From: a virus
Direction: 5' to 3' (one strand)
Virus record (IMG/VR): IMGVR_UViG_3300020221_000075
Span: 1 to 30,738 of that record
Length of the DNA: 30,738 bases
Below the pieces are notes generated by a model. That model saw only the letters and a program-made list of their open reading frames with translations. It ran no database searches and had not been told where the DNA came from. Below are positions 7,351 through 15,283 of this stretch, piece after piece. Numbering within the stretch: position 1 is the first letter of the stretch; every line of letters starts with the position of its first letter. Position numbers and translations under genes: made by a program.

Positions 7351-7358
7351 ATATTTAT
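7351..7358 (+). promoter_or_regulatory. Candidate late promoter element ATATTTAT before 7363 gene
   Basis: Exact octamer only 4 nt before the ATG. If it acts as a -10-type element, the transcript would be leaderless or the start codon would lie downstream. Confidence 0.35.
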
Positions 7359-7362
7359 AGAT

Positions 7363-7986
7363 ATGGATGAATGGATTGACGTTAATAAATTACCAATAAA
7401 TGAAGCAACGATGACTTCATTAACTGCAGGTGTTTATAACGGTCCACAAGAATTAGGTATAAAAAAATGGAAAAAATCCGAAATGGGTCCATTTTACGTA
7501 AGTTTAAAAAATGAACTTAATAAACTTAGTAAACAAAAAACTCTAAAGAATAATAAAGCTCGTGTAGTAGGAATGTGGGAAAAAGGTACTGATGGTACTT
7601 ACGATGTTCCGACACATGATGTACACACTATTAATGAAGATTTAGCGGTTTGGTTTGGTACTAAAAAGAAACCAAAAGGTTCTTCACAACCAAAAGGTCC
7701 TTGGGTTAACATATGTCGTAAAGATAAGGACGGTAAACATCCTCCATGTGGAAGGCCTAATACTGATAAAGGTGCGTACCCTAAGTGTAGAGCGGCGGGT
7801 GTTGCGGGTAAAATGTCTGATTCACAAAAGAAAGCGGCGTGTCAACAAAAAAGAGCGGCTGAGAAAAAAGATACACAAAGTGGTAAAGGTCAAAAACCTG
7901 TGATGACATCATACAAACCAAAAAAGAAAAAGACTCTTGAGGAGTCTTTATCTAAAATTATTAATAGAGTTTTAAATAGTCTTTAA
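7363..7986 (+). CDS. Cys-containing basic phage protein of unknown function
   Basis: The start is set at the ATG at 7363; the frame extends upstream only to a TTG codon. The 207-residue product has PINE|A at residue 14, again an [I/L]-x-E site. A central block (about 110-165) carries 'WVNICRKDKDGKHPPCGR', 'GAYPKCRAAGVAGKM' and 'KKAACQQKRAAEKK', a Cys-spaced basic motif that I recognise from many aquatic T4-like phages but cannot assign to a function (a DUF5872-like name is possible). The last 16 residues (LEESLSKIINRVLNSL) resemble the leader helices found at the N-termini of the genes at 9292 and 9532. The 3' end overlaps the convergent HNH gene by 15 bp. Confidence 0.6.
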   Translation: MDEWIDVNKLPINEATMTSLTAGVYNGPQELGIKKWKKSEMGPFYVSLKNELNKLSKQKTLKNNKARVVGMWEKGTDGTYDVPTHDVHTINEDLAVWFGTKKKPKGSSQPKGPWVNICRKDKDGKHPPCGRPNTDKGAYPKCRAAGVAGKMSDSQKKAACQQKRAAEKKDTQSGKGQKPVMTSYKPKKKKTLEESLSKIINRVLNSL

Positions 7987-8454
7987 CAAGTTAATAAAAT
8001 TAGTCCACGTATTTAAATCGTTCTCATTTCTACCTATATTGGCGGAATAACAACATAATACAACATTTTCTTTAGTGTAACCTTTATTTCTATCTAACCT
8101 ATCTAAAGAAGGTTGTTGGGGATGTTTCTTATAGTTTGATGGTATTAAAGGGACTTTAAACCAATAACACAAACCGTTTTGTTTTTCAAACATCTCATTA
8201 ATATCACTAACCGTTAAAGTATTTTCTAAGTTACGATGTTTTGAATCATTTATTAAGGTATTTTGCCAAAGTCTTACTCTTCTTTCTTTTTGTTTAATAC
8301 TCTCCTTGATTCTATGTTTAGGTTCTAATCTTTTTTTTCGTTTATATTCTCTTGTATCAATTAAAATACATTCTTTACATTTACTACCTCTTTGTGTTTT
8401 ATAAAAATCATTTTCTGACTTTATTTTACCACATTTACTACATTGTTTATCCAT
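7972..8454 (-). CDS. HNH endonuclease with N-terminal zinc finger
   Basis: The ATG at 8454 (MDKQCSKCGKIK) is preferred over one eight codons upstream because it places the zinc finger at the N-terminus as usual. The 160-residue product has two CxxC pairs (C5/C8 and C26/C29), a basic helical middle, and an HNH-type nuclease core 'SLDRLDRNKGYTKENV' at 116-131 followed by a Cys/Asn segment (LCCYSANIGRN). Free-standing HNH nucleases of this type often act as homing endonucleases in T4-like phages. It is separated from the upstream minus-strand operon by a terminator and overlaps the convergent gene at its 3' end, which suggests an inserted, independently expressed gene. Confidence 0.8.
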   Translation of the reverse strand: MDKQCSKCGKIKSENDFYKTQRGSKCKECILIDTREYKRKKRLEPKHRIKESIKQKERRVRLWQNTLINDSKHRNLENTLTVSDINEMFEKQNGLCYWFKVPLIPSNYKKHPQQPSLDRLDRNKGYTKENVVLCCYSANIGRNENDLNTWTNFINLLKTI

Positions 8455-8458
8455 ACTA

Positions 8459-8466
8459 ATAAATGT
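8459..8466 (-). promoter_or_regulatory. ATATTTAT-like element (ACATTTAT) before the HNH gene
   Basis: One mismatch from the recurrent octamer, ending 4 nt before the HNH ATG and lying after the terminator of the upstream operon. It could give the HNH gene its own promoter. Confidence 0.25.
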
Positions 8467-8484
8467 ATGGGTAAACATTAAAAT

Positions 8485-8514
8485 ACAAAAAAAAAGAGAC
8501 GTTTAGTCTCTTTT
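8485..8514 (-). terminator. Rho-independent terminator of the minus-strand structural/leader operon
   Basis: A 9-bp perfect stem (AAAAGAGAC 8492-8500 / GTCTCTTTT 8506-8514) encloses GTTTA. On the minus strand it is followed by a run of nine T. It lies directly after the stop codon of the 8520-8984 gene. Confidence 0.88.
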
Positions 8515-8519
8515 ATTTT

Positions 8520-8984
8520 TTAACAATAAGGTGGTGAACATCTCTTTTTACCATCGAGACCTTTTATCTTTCCTTTACAAACTTGTACTCCATGTCCATT
8601 ACTATATGCACTGGGAAATACGTCGTACCTCGCCTTGGCGGCCGCTTTACCACGAGCACATAATTTAGTACCCGTTTTCTTTCTACCTTCCATCATAACC
8701 ATATCTTTATCATCTATATTCATAGATAATTCCATACCATCTTTTTTTGACTGATTCATTATAAAATCAAAAACTTGGTCTAAAGTATTTTTAGATTCTG
8801 CAATATGGTCTTGTGCCCAATCGTGACCATTCTCTAAAATAGATTCTACCATGTTACGGTCTAAATCTAATAGTAAATCACATTGTCTTCTCATTTGTTC
8901 TAAATTAGAAAAGAACATATATCTACTACTTTCGTACGCCTCTTCCCTTAAAACTTTTTTTATAAGTGTATTTAAATTTTTCAT
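8520..8984 (-). CDS. Leader-bearing protein with a C-terminal Cys-containing phage motif
   Basis: This 154-residue protein begins with a short leader (NLNTLIKKVLRE|E, [I/L]-x-E at residue 14). A helical acidic middle region follows, then a C-terminal block of about 55 residues with 'GTKLCARGKAAAKARYDVFP', 'SAYSNGHGVQVCKGKIKG' and 'KKRCSPPYC'. That block is a recurring motif in aquatic myophages whose function is unknown; four Cys could bind a metal. It overlaps the upstream 9292 gene by ATGA and is followed by a terminator, so it is the last gene of a long minus-strand unit that also encodes tail proteins. Cargo of the head or tail is a plausible role, inferred from the leader and context. 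Confidence 0.6.
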   Translation of the reverse strand: MKNLNTLIKKVLREEAYESSRYMFFSNLEQMRRQCDLLLDLDRNMVESILENGHDWAQDHIAESKNTLDQVFDFIMNQSKKDGMELSMNIDDKDMVMMEGRKKTGTKLCARGKAAAKARYDVFPSAYSNGHGVQVCKGKIKGLDGKKRCSPPYC

Positions 8985-9292
8985 ATATTAAGATATTTCA
9001 CATATGCTTTATCTGCATATTTTATGAACTTTTCACCATATATTTTGGCTAATCTATCCATAATTAATTGGGGATTTTTTCTCATGTATCTTAAAATGTC
9101 AGCAGGGATTTGCTCATCATATTTACCAAATAAAGATTCAATCTCCTTTTCTCTTGGTTGCATTCTAACATTAGGTTCGACACTAAATTTAGAATTACCA
9201 ATCTCGTCATCAAATTCTTCGTCAGATTCATTAATAACTCTTTTAATGATTCGATTTAAATCTGATTCCGTTAATCTTACTGTCTTTTTCAT
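8981..9292 (-). CDS. Small leader-bearing protein (103 aa)
   Basis: The product starts with MKKTVRLTESDLNRI and continues IKRVINE|S, a basic amphipathic helix ending in an [I/L]-x-E site at residue 22. The rest is an acidic linker (about 23-50) and a helical C-terminal part (about 50-103, LFGKYDEQIPADILRYMRKN). No known domain is recognised. The leader is nearly the same as in the next gene upstream (9299-9532). It ends in TGA that overlaps the ATG of the downstream gene (ATGA), which indicates translational coupling. Confidence 0.65.
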   Translation of the reverse strand: MKKTVRLTESDLNRIIKRVINESDEEFDDEIGNSKFSVEPNVRMQPREKEIESLFGKYDEQIPADILRYMRKNPQLIMDRLAKIYGEKFIKYADKAYVKYLNI

Positions 9293-9298
9293 TGTTTA

Positions 9299-9532
9299 TT
9301 AATTTGAACCTGAATGGTGTCTACGACCTTCCATCTTTTCATAATAACCCTCTTTAGAACCTTTCCAATCCCAAGGTAAGTCATTTTTAATATTATAATC
9401 TAATTGTTTGTCATCAACACCTTTAAGTTTTCTCATCAATTTTTTTATTAATGTTTCTTTTTCTTCTTCTTTGATGATTCTCTTAACAATATTATGTAAA
9501 TCGTTTTCAGTTAATCTTATTATCTTTTTCAT
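9299..9532 (-). CDS. Small leader-bearing protein (77 aa)
   Basis: This begins MKKIIRLTENDLHNI and continues VKRIIKE|E, matching the leader of the following gene at most positions and ending in an [I/L]-x-E site at residue 22. The remaining 55 residues are basic and Gly/His-rich toward the end (EGRRHHSGSN). Apart from the leader no similarity is recognised. It lies 1 bp after the 9534-9722 gene and 6 bp before the 103-residue gene in the same operon. Its stub-like first six residues recur at 4452. Confidence 0.65.
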   Translation of the reverse strand: MKKIIRLTENDLHNIVKRIIKEEEKETLIKKLMRKLKGVDDKQLDYNIKNDLPWDWKGSKEGYYEKMEGRRHHSGSN

Positions 9533-9533
9533 A

Positions 9534-9722
9534 TTAATTATAATATCCGTTTATCCCCCCTAATTGTACGGCATCTAATTGCATTACAGTTCTTGTGTTA
9601 CCAGACGCATCTATACCATCAGTCCATATTGGGTGTGGAGGAAAGACAGTTAAAGTATTCCCACTACAATCAAGTATACATAGAGGTTGTTCAGTGTTAG
9701 CGCTAAAAATTTCTTCGGCCAT
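9534..9722 (-). CDS. Small conserved structural-operon protein (62 aa)
   Basis: The product is 62 residues with an aromatic, Gly/Thr-rich composition (TLTVFPPHPIWTDG, DASGNTRTVMQLDA, QLGGINGYYN) suggesting beta structure. Its ATG lies 1 bp after the stop of the 486-residue structural gene, so it is co-translated with tail proteins and is probably a minor virion component. No family is recognised. Confidence 0.6.
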   Translation of the reverse strand: MAEEIFSANTEQPLCILDCSGNTLTVFPPHPIWTDGIDASGNTRTVMQLDAVQLGGINGYYN

Positions 9723-9723
9723 T

Positions 9724-11184
9724 TTATTTTTCGTTTACTATTTGAAACTTTATTTGTCTTTTATAGGTGTTCACCTCACCCGAACTCTCAACTTTTAAAT
9801 CGATGAAATATTCGTTTGGTATTTTATCTCGAGTATCAAAAATAAAAAAGTACTCATTAGGTGTTCTGTTAACCATAGTCCATTGTTGTACCTCTACTTC
9901 AGTTTGACCTTCTCGAACATATACTCTATAATAAATATCAACTTTTTGTAATAATTTTTGAGTTGTAAAGGATTGTTTTACAATAACCCCAACTTTTCTG
10001 ACATCACTATTTAAAATTTTCTCATCTTGTTTGATACCATAATAGTCAAACCCGTATAATTTAGGCTCTACCGAACTTGTTCCAATTTGTATTGAGTTTT
10101 TAAATGGATATAGAGTGAAGTCATTTAGTATTGGTGAAATAAAAAAACCGTTTAATTCTAAGTTGTACCATTTATCTGAAAAAGTACAAGGTGTTTTATA
10201 ACCAACTAATGGAGGTACCACAACTTCATAGACACCATTGGTTCTTCTACATGTCGGTAGTCCCGTTAAAATTGGTGTTCCCGAATTATCTAATATATCT
10301 ACTAATGGATTTGAGTCTAAGTTAATCGGATTACCATTTTCATAGAGGTATAGATATAATTTATTTACTTTACCTAAAGTGAAAAGATTCCTATCGTCAT
10401 CAATTGAGTCATCATAATTAGTTTCTAAATGAGGTTCGTAAAACGTTTGAGTGTGTCTTGTAAAAAATTGTACTTCATAAGCATCTGATAAACCTGTTAA
10501 ATTTTCTAATTCAGGTTTAAATGCGATTCCCCATCCCGCAACATTAATTAATGAACCATCAATTATAGAATTGATTTCGTTAGTCATATCAAAGGCAATA
10601 TTTTCATTACCAAATTCAAAATGTTGGACATCAATAATGGTTAATGCACTAAAAGGTACATTCCCTAAATTTTTATTATTATAAATTCCTGGTTCTGACC
10701 AATCATCTATTGTTGTTCTTTGGTAAAAATTTGATGGTCTATTAGAATAATTTCTATCATAATCAATCTCGTATTGTAAGTCGGCAAAATCATACCCAAC
10801 CCCTTCGTCCCATAATTGAGGTGTCGATGGGTCGTCATTAATATATGGTATTCTAAATAAAATTAAGTCAAATGAGGTAGCTCTTTGTCTTGATTGTGAT
10901 GTTGTGGTATTTAATAACTCAGGGTTAAAAGTTGAGGTGTTTACCATTCGTAATGTATGTTTAACACCGTCACCTACACAATTTGTGTTTATTGTACCTT
11001 CATTTATTTTTTCTAAAAGAAGAGATAAATCCAAATCAAATATAAAACGACTATATCCATTTGGAAATGTTGAGCTTGCTAGTTCACCAAAGAATATTTC
11101 AGTAACAGGGTTTCTACCTGTATTGGTGTAACTATTGGAAATTATAGTATTGTTCCTGCTAAAATATGAATTATTTATTGACAT
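9724..11184 (-). CDS. Tail/baseplate-associated structural protein, DNRLRE-like N-terminal half
   Basis: The ATG at 11184 is chosen; the codon before it is TTG. The 486-residue protein is beta-rich. The first ~230 residues follow the plan of DNRLRE-type surface domains: 'YSRFIFDLDLS', 'TLRMVNTSTF', then a long Asp/Tyr-rich region (YEIDYDRNYS, FYQRTTIDDWSEPG), and 'VAGWGIAFKPELENL' before 'VQFFTRHTQTFYEPHLE'. The second half (about 245-486) looks like two or more immunoglobulin-like domains (KLYLYLYENGNPIN; VDIYYRVYVREGQTE). It is the last large gene of the tail block, after the gp5-like gene, so it is probably attached to the baseplate. Precise T4 equivalent unknown. Confidence 0.6.
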   Translation of the reverse strand: MSINNSYFSRNNTIISNSYTNTGRNPVTEIFFGELASSTFPNGYSRFIFDLDLSLLLEKINEGTINTNCVGDGVKHTLRMVNTSTFNPELLNTTTSQSRQRATSFDLILFRIPYINDDPSTPQLWDEGVGYDFADLQYEIDYDRNYSNRPSNFYQRTTIDDWSEPGIYNNKNLGNVPFSALTIIDVQHFEFGNENIAFDMTNEINSIIDGSLINVAGWGIAFKPELENLTGLSDAYEVQFFTRHTQTFYEPHLETNYDDSIDDDRNLFTLGKVNKLYLYLYENGNPINLDSNPLVDILDNSGTPILTGLPTCRRTNGVYEVVVPPLVGYKTPCTFSDKWYNLELNGFFISPILNDFTLYPFKNSIQIGTSSVEPKLYGFDYYGIKQDEKILNSDVRKVGVIVKQSFTTQKLLQKVDIYYRVYVREGQTEVEVQQWTMVNRTPNEYFFIFDTRDKIPNEYFIDLKVESSGEVNTYKRQIKFQIVNEK

Positions 11185-11199
11185 CAATTACTTTATTAA

Positions 11200-11207
11200 A
11201 TAAATAT
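11200..11207 (-). promoter_or_regulatory. Candidate late promoter element ATATTTAT (minus) before 11184 gene
   Basis: Exact octamer on the minus strand ending 15 nt before the ATG, overlapping the TGA stop of the gp5-like gene. It could give the structural gene extra transcription within the operon. Confidence 0.35.
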
Positions 11208-12784
11208 CAATTAATTCTGATATTTTGATTTAATATAGTATTTTCAGCATCTGCTAATAATTGGTCAATCTCAGTTGTACTCTGTAGATTACCCGCAGCT
11301 ACGGGTACAGGTGGCATTGTTGCAATAGGATGTACGTGACCTTTTATAAATAACATTATTTTTCTTAACAATGTTATTAAAAAATCTCCTCTAACTGTTG
11401 GGTAAGTTTGGTTTAATATAGTTTTGGTACCTTGACCGATAAAACTATCTTGCTCTACCCCGTATAACGAATTTAATAATTTGGTACTTTCATTACCTCT
11501 TGGTCCTTCAGAGTCTTGAGATATTAAATATAATCTTTGTGCCCCTAAAACCCCATAAGTAATAGCCGAACCCTCAAAATCAAATGGAGTAACTGTTGAT
11601 GTAACAACTTCACTTTGTGGACCTAATAAGGCGTTACCATTTTTATTTTCTGAAACTAAAAAGAAACCGCTCGATACTTTACCAGGACTTAATTTTATTT
11701 TAGTGTAAAATTTAATATAGTTATTTAATTCTGCAATATCATTATTGGTTTCCGTCGGTGAAAATTTATTTCCTTTTTGAAAAGTTGCGATTGATGGGGT
11801 TGTAATAAATGGAAATTGGTCTGTAACAACATACGTTGGGTATGGGGATACATTGACGTTAGAGGTAAAAACACCATCAATATATTTGTTTATAATAAAG
11901 ACTACCTCATCAAAACTTTTATTTGTAAAACGAATTTCATTTAACAATGTATAATCGGACCCTGGACTTAATTGAGTTATTGTTTTCGCTTTGAAGTTTT
12001 TAGTGTTAACCATATCAGAATTAGGTGTCACATTGTATACACCGACACTACCGTTAAAAACATTTTGAGTATTCTCAAGATTTTCAATATCCCAGATAAC
12101 CATTTTTTTAACCACTTTAACAACCTCTTTTAAATTAACTCTAACTTCAGGTTCTAAATTTTTCTTAGTTCGACCAAAAATAGATAATTGTAAAAATGCT
12201 CTATTAGAATTACCTACAGGTGGAAAAGTACTTTTACTTAAAGGTTCAATTACCTTACCCGCCCTAATTAGTACTGTATCTTTTTTTACAATAACATCTG
12301 CACTACCTCTACCTAATAAACCGTTGTCTAAAGGTTCAGGAAAAATTCCATATGTTTTTGGTTTATCTCTATATGTACCATCAGGATTTCTTAAACTACG
12401 ACCCTCTTTAATTTGGTCACCAGCCGCTAAATATTTCTTCGCACCCTCATTATACTCAAACGGGCTAGTTAGTGGTGATGAAAATGGTCCTTGTATGTAG
12501 AATTGATTTTCATATAAGAATTTTTTGTTCTGATAAATAATGTGAACATATTCTTTATTTTCAGGGACTTGGCTAATATAAAAAGGTAATAAAGGTAAGA
12601 ACACAAAAGGGTCTTTTGATGTCCATTCATCACCTTCTTTAAATTCTACTGCTTTTTTAGCTGATTCGTAATCAACATATGGTGCAGGTATAACTCTAAG
12701 TCTACCCAGCATCATAGGGTCCTTGTTATCATAAACAGTCCCCTCAAAAATTATTTGATACTTATTTTGTTCGGTTATTTTCAT
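11207..12784 (-). CDS. Baseplate hub/central spike protein with OB-fold (T4 gp5 N-domain-like), no lysozyme domain
   Basis: This 525-residue protein should sit at the tip of the tail tube. The N-terminal ~110 residues have the gp5 OB-fold pattern: 'IIFEGTVYDNKDPMMLGRLR' (11-30), 'DPFVFLPLLPFYISQVP' (58-74), 'EYVHIIYQNKKF' and 'NQFYIQGPFSSPLTSP'. The middle is beta-rich and unassigned. Near the C-terminus, 'GHVHPIATMPPVPV' matches a motif common at the end of phage gp5-like proteins. The lysozyme domain that T4 gp5 carries is not visible, so cell-wall cutting would have to come from elsewhere. It overlaps the preceding 70-residue gene by ATGA and ends with TGA. Confidence 0.75.
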   Translation of the reverse strand: MKITEQNKYQIIFEGTVYDNKDPMMLGRLRVIPAPYVDYESAKKAVEFKEGDEWTSKDPFVFLPLLPFYISQVPENKEYVHIIYQNKKFLYENQFYIQGPFSSPLTSPFEYNEGAKKYLAAGDQIKEGRSLRNPDGTYRDKPKTYGIFPEPLDNGLLGRGSADVIVKKDTVLIRAGKVIEPLSKSTFPPVGNSNRAFLQLSIFGRTKKNLEPEVRVNLKEVVKVVKKMVIWDIENLENTQNVFNGSVGVYNVTPNSDMVNTKNFKAKTITQLSPGSDYTLLNEIRFTNKSFDEVVFIINKYIDGVFTSNVNVSPYPTYVVTDQFPFITTPSIATFQKGNKFSPTETNNDIAELNNYIKFYTKIKLSPGKVSSGFFLVSENKNGNALLGPQSEVVTSTVTPFDFEGSAITYGVLGAQRLYLISQDSEGPRGNESTKLLNSLYGVEQDSFIGQGTKTILNQTYPTVRGDFLITLLRKIMLFIKGHVHPIATMPPVPVAAGNLQSTTEIDQLLADAENTILNQNIRIN

Positions 12785-12993
12785 TTTTTAATTCTTGAGT
12801 CGTATTCTTTTTTAACCGTATTATATGTTAATTCTAACTTATCTAAATGTTGTGTTAATTTAATAACCGTTTCTTTAGTAAGATTAAAATCTTCATTAAT
12901 AAAGTCCATAACAAATTGTAAATCTTTATTTGAATGTGATTTAAAATCTTTAATTATCTTTAATACCTTTTCAGCGTCTTGTTTTTTACTCAT
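12781..12993 (-). CDS. Small helical protein in the tail operon (70 aa)
   Basis: The ATG at 12993 (MSKKQDAEK) is preferred to one six codons upstream because it starts 1 bp after the stop of the 635-residue gene. The 70-residue product is charged and helical throughout, with a likely coiled-coil C-terminus (HLDKLELTYNTVKKEYD). It ends in TGA that overlaps the ATG of the gp5-like gene. A small tail assembly or hub protein is plausible from position; no family is recognised. Confidence 0.65.
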   Translation of the reverse strand: MSKKQDAEKVLKIIKDFKSHSNKDLQFVMDFINEDFNLTKETVIKLTQHLDKLELTYNTVKKEYDSRIKK

Positions 12994-12994
12994 A

Positions 12995-14902
12995 TTACAT
13001 TTTTTTACCAAATGAGGATGCAGGTACTGTGAGACCTGCAGGTGTTATTGCTAAGGCTCCAATCGCAACTTGTACTTTACCATTTTCAGATTCTTCTTTC
13101 GCCATGGCCTTCATTTGTGAAAATTTAGACAAAATATCTAAGTTAGGACTTCCATCAGGCATTGCACCTGTAGGAACACCTATTTTTTGTAGTTCTTCTA
13201 TAGCCCCAATAAAGGCTCTAGATTCGGAATAACCATCTAATATTTGAGATGCAAATAGTAAAGGTAATGGTATTTGAATTCCCCATCCTGTACCCGCAAT
13301 TTTTAACAACCATAAGATTTCATCGATGACACTCTTACACCTTCTCCAATCACTAATAAATTGAGCAACAGTTAACAATAACTGTATTAATTTTAAAATC
13401 ATTGTAATTCTTTTATCACTTTGTTCTCTGGCAATATCAGTAATTACTTGTTGAATTAAATTTCTAATGTCCCGTTTAATTAATTCAAATAACTCTTTTA
13501 CGAAAATGGCACCTACTTTAGAAACTAAATTGATGACGAATTCCTTGAATAGTTTTGCAAACTCTATGTAGCTTTTTACAAGGTCCACAATTTGATTACC
13601 AATCGATTTTAACATTATAAAAATCGGTAATAAAATTTTAGGTGATAAAAGTGAATACACAATCCCTTGAGCCATTAATTTTACAAAATTAAGGTCTAAC
13701 GCCGCATCTATATTACCTTCGATGGCTAATCCTTGCCATTGAGGGTTATTACTAATTGATTGGGTAATTGCGTCTGCGGCATTAACTAAATCACTATCAG
13801 GAACAAATTGTAAATTTTCTAACGAATCAATAATGGCGTCAGCATCTATAGGAAGTTTTACATTACCACAATCCTGATACTCAACAACCCCATTTTTTAA
13901 ATTATCAACTCTAAGGTCAATATTTCTTAAATCTATTTCAGTAAACTCGAAGAAGGAGTCATCAACTCCATCCCCTTCAGCAATTTTAGCAATTCCACTA
14001 ACATCAATTTCTTTTGTATTGTCAAAACAAAGACCTAAGATTCTTTGTAATATTAAAGCAAATTTACTAGCGTCGCCCGCTTGGTTAATTCCGATATTCG
14101 CTTTAATAGATATCGCCCCCGTTAAAGATTCTATGATGTAGGCAATCATAGTTGTGAAATCAACTATTTTTATTGTTTTATAATAATCGGCCAGAAACTC
14201 CCCAACTTTGTTAACATTATTAATTCTGTTATATAATGTTACCTTGAACCAAGGTCCTGTTTGTCCTAAATTATCCTGTTCTACATATTGTATATCAAAT
14301 AAATCTTGACCTGATTTACCAACATAATTTTGTCCGTTATCAATTGAATATGGTTGTCCACTTTGTATTCTTAGATACAATTCTTTGTTCATTGAAAATG
14401 GGTAAGTTTGTATTTGAACAGGATTTTTTTCATACATAACTTTACCAGGAGATTCAACAGGGTCTTTAATTAATAACCCTCCAATATCTACTGAAGGTAC
14501 TTTAATATATAAAACTTGAGCATCAAACGTTTGTTGTTGGTCACACCCAACCGCGGTTAAACACTCCTCTAATAAAATTTCTTGTATCTTGGGTTCGATG
14601 TTCTTTAACGTTTTTAGTAATAAGTTTTTAATATATTTAATAGAATTACTACCTTTACCCCCTGTTAAATTGTTAATATCTAAAAGTTGCTCAAGCTGAT
14701 TCTTAACTTGTTTTTCAAAACTTTTGGTTTTTTTCTTTACATCATTTAATGATGAAGTAATATCAGATTTGGTTTTTTCAAACGACTCACCTGCCTTTTT
14801 TTTCGCCTTTTTATAATCAGACTTAAGTTCTGTATACGCCTTAGTCGCAGTGATTTTGTCCTGTGCTTTCTTATAATCAGCATTTAAATCTAATGACGCC
14901 AT
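12995..14902 (-). CDS. Large tail/baseplate-associated structural protein (635 aa)
   Basis: The protein starts with a Lys-rich helical region (about 1-75, repeated 'YKKA..K' and 'SFEK' units), followed by a mixed domain (about 90-300) and a helical, strongly hydrophobic part (about 415-540, with segments such as 'ILLPIFIMLKSIGNQIVDLV' and 'MILKLIQLLLTVAQFISDW'). It ends in a Gly/Pro-rich tail. It lies just upstream of the gp5-like hub gene and downstream of the sigma factor. By size, hydrophobicity and position it could be the functional counterpart of a hub or tape-measure-related protein such as T4 gp29, but no direct motif proves this. It is followed 1 bp later by the 70-residue gene. Confidence 0.55.
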   Translation of the reverse strand: MASLDLNADYKKAQDKITATKAYTELKSDYKKAKKKAGESFEKTKSDITSSLNDVKKKTKSFEKQVKNQLEQLLDINNLTGGKGSNSIKYIKNLLLKTLKNIEPKIQEILLEECLTAVGCDQQQTFDAQVLYIKVPSVDIGGLLIKDPVESPGKVMYEKNPVQIQTYPFSMNKELYLRIQSGQPYSIDNGQNYVGKSGQDLFDIQYVEQDNLGQTGPWFKVTLYNRINNVNKVGEFLADYYKTIKIVDFTTMIAYIIESLTGAISIKANIGINQAGDASKFALILQRILGLCFDNTKEIDVSGIAKIAEGDGVDDSFFEFTEIDLRNIDLRVDNLKNGVVEYQDCGNVKLPIDADAIIDSLENLQFVPDSDLVNAADAITQSISNNPQWQGLAIEGNIDAALDLNFVKLMAQGIVYSLLSPKILLPIFIMLKSIGNQIVDLVKSYIEFAKLFKEFVINLVSKVGAIFVKELFELIKRDIRNLIQQVITDIAREQSDKRITMILKLIQLLLTVAQFISDWRRCKSVIDEILWLLKIAGTGWGIQIPLPLLFASQILDGYSESRAFIGAIEELQKIGVPTGAMPDGSPNLDILSKFSQMKAMAKEESENGKVQVAIGALAITPAGLTVPASSFGKKM

Positions 14903-14903
14903 T

Positions 14904-15278
14904 TTATTTATTCATTTTATATGTGTCGTTTGGTTTAGAAATATCTTTCTCTAACAAGTTTTGTATTATATCACCATCGACATCTAAATCGGATATTGAG
15001 AACGATTCTTTATTAGAATTACTTTTTTCCCATATACTTGCTTGTAACTTAGAGAGTGAAAGTTTTTTCTCAACACAATCGTTTATTATTTTTTGTTGTT
15101 TTTCAATCACAGGACCAATAAGAGTCATGTCTTCAGGTTCCTTCATCATTGACAACATTTTATTCTGAATTCTAATAGCAGTGTTTCTTTGCTCAACTAA
15201 TTCATTGTATATTTCTTGCATCAATGAAAGTATAGATTCTTTACTTAAATTAATTTCTTTTTTTTGAGGTCTTCCCAT
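14904..15278 (-). CDS. Helical protein of unknown function (124 aa)
   Basis: This is a complete frame starting MGRPQKKEINLSKE. The basic 'GRPQKK' start resembles an AT-hook core but is not proof of DNA binding. The rest is helical with a coiled-coil-like middle (NTAIRIQNKMLSMM, IGPVIEKQQKIINDCVEKKL) and an acidic C-terminus. It ends 1 bp before the 635-residue tail gene and starts 28 bp after the sigma factor gene, so it heads the tail-gene segment. A chaperone, small terminase or tail assembly role are all open; none is supported directly. Confidence 0.6.
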   Translation of the reverse strand: MGRPQKKEINLSKESILSLMQEIYNELVEQRNTAIRIQNKMLSMMKEPEDMTLIGPVIEKQQKIINDCVEKKLSLSKLQASIWEKSNSNKESFSISDLDVDGDIIQNLLEKDISKPNDTYKMNK

Positions 15279-15283
15279 GTTTA

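Noticed and set aside
7309-7362. Longer N-terminus for the 7363 gene
   Set aside because: The extension would start at TTG and crosses the promoter-like octamer; the ATG at 7363 gives a leader-type start.
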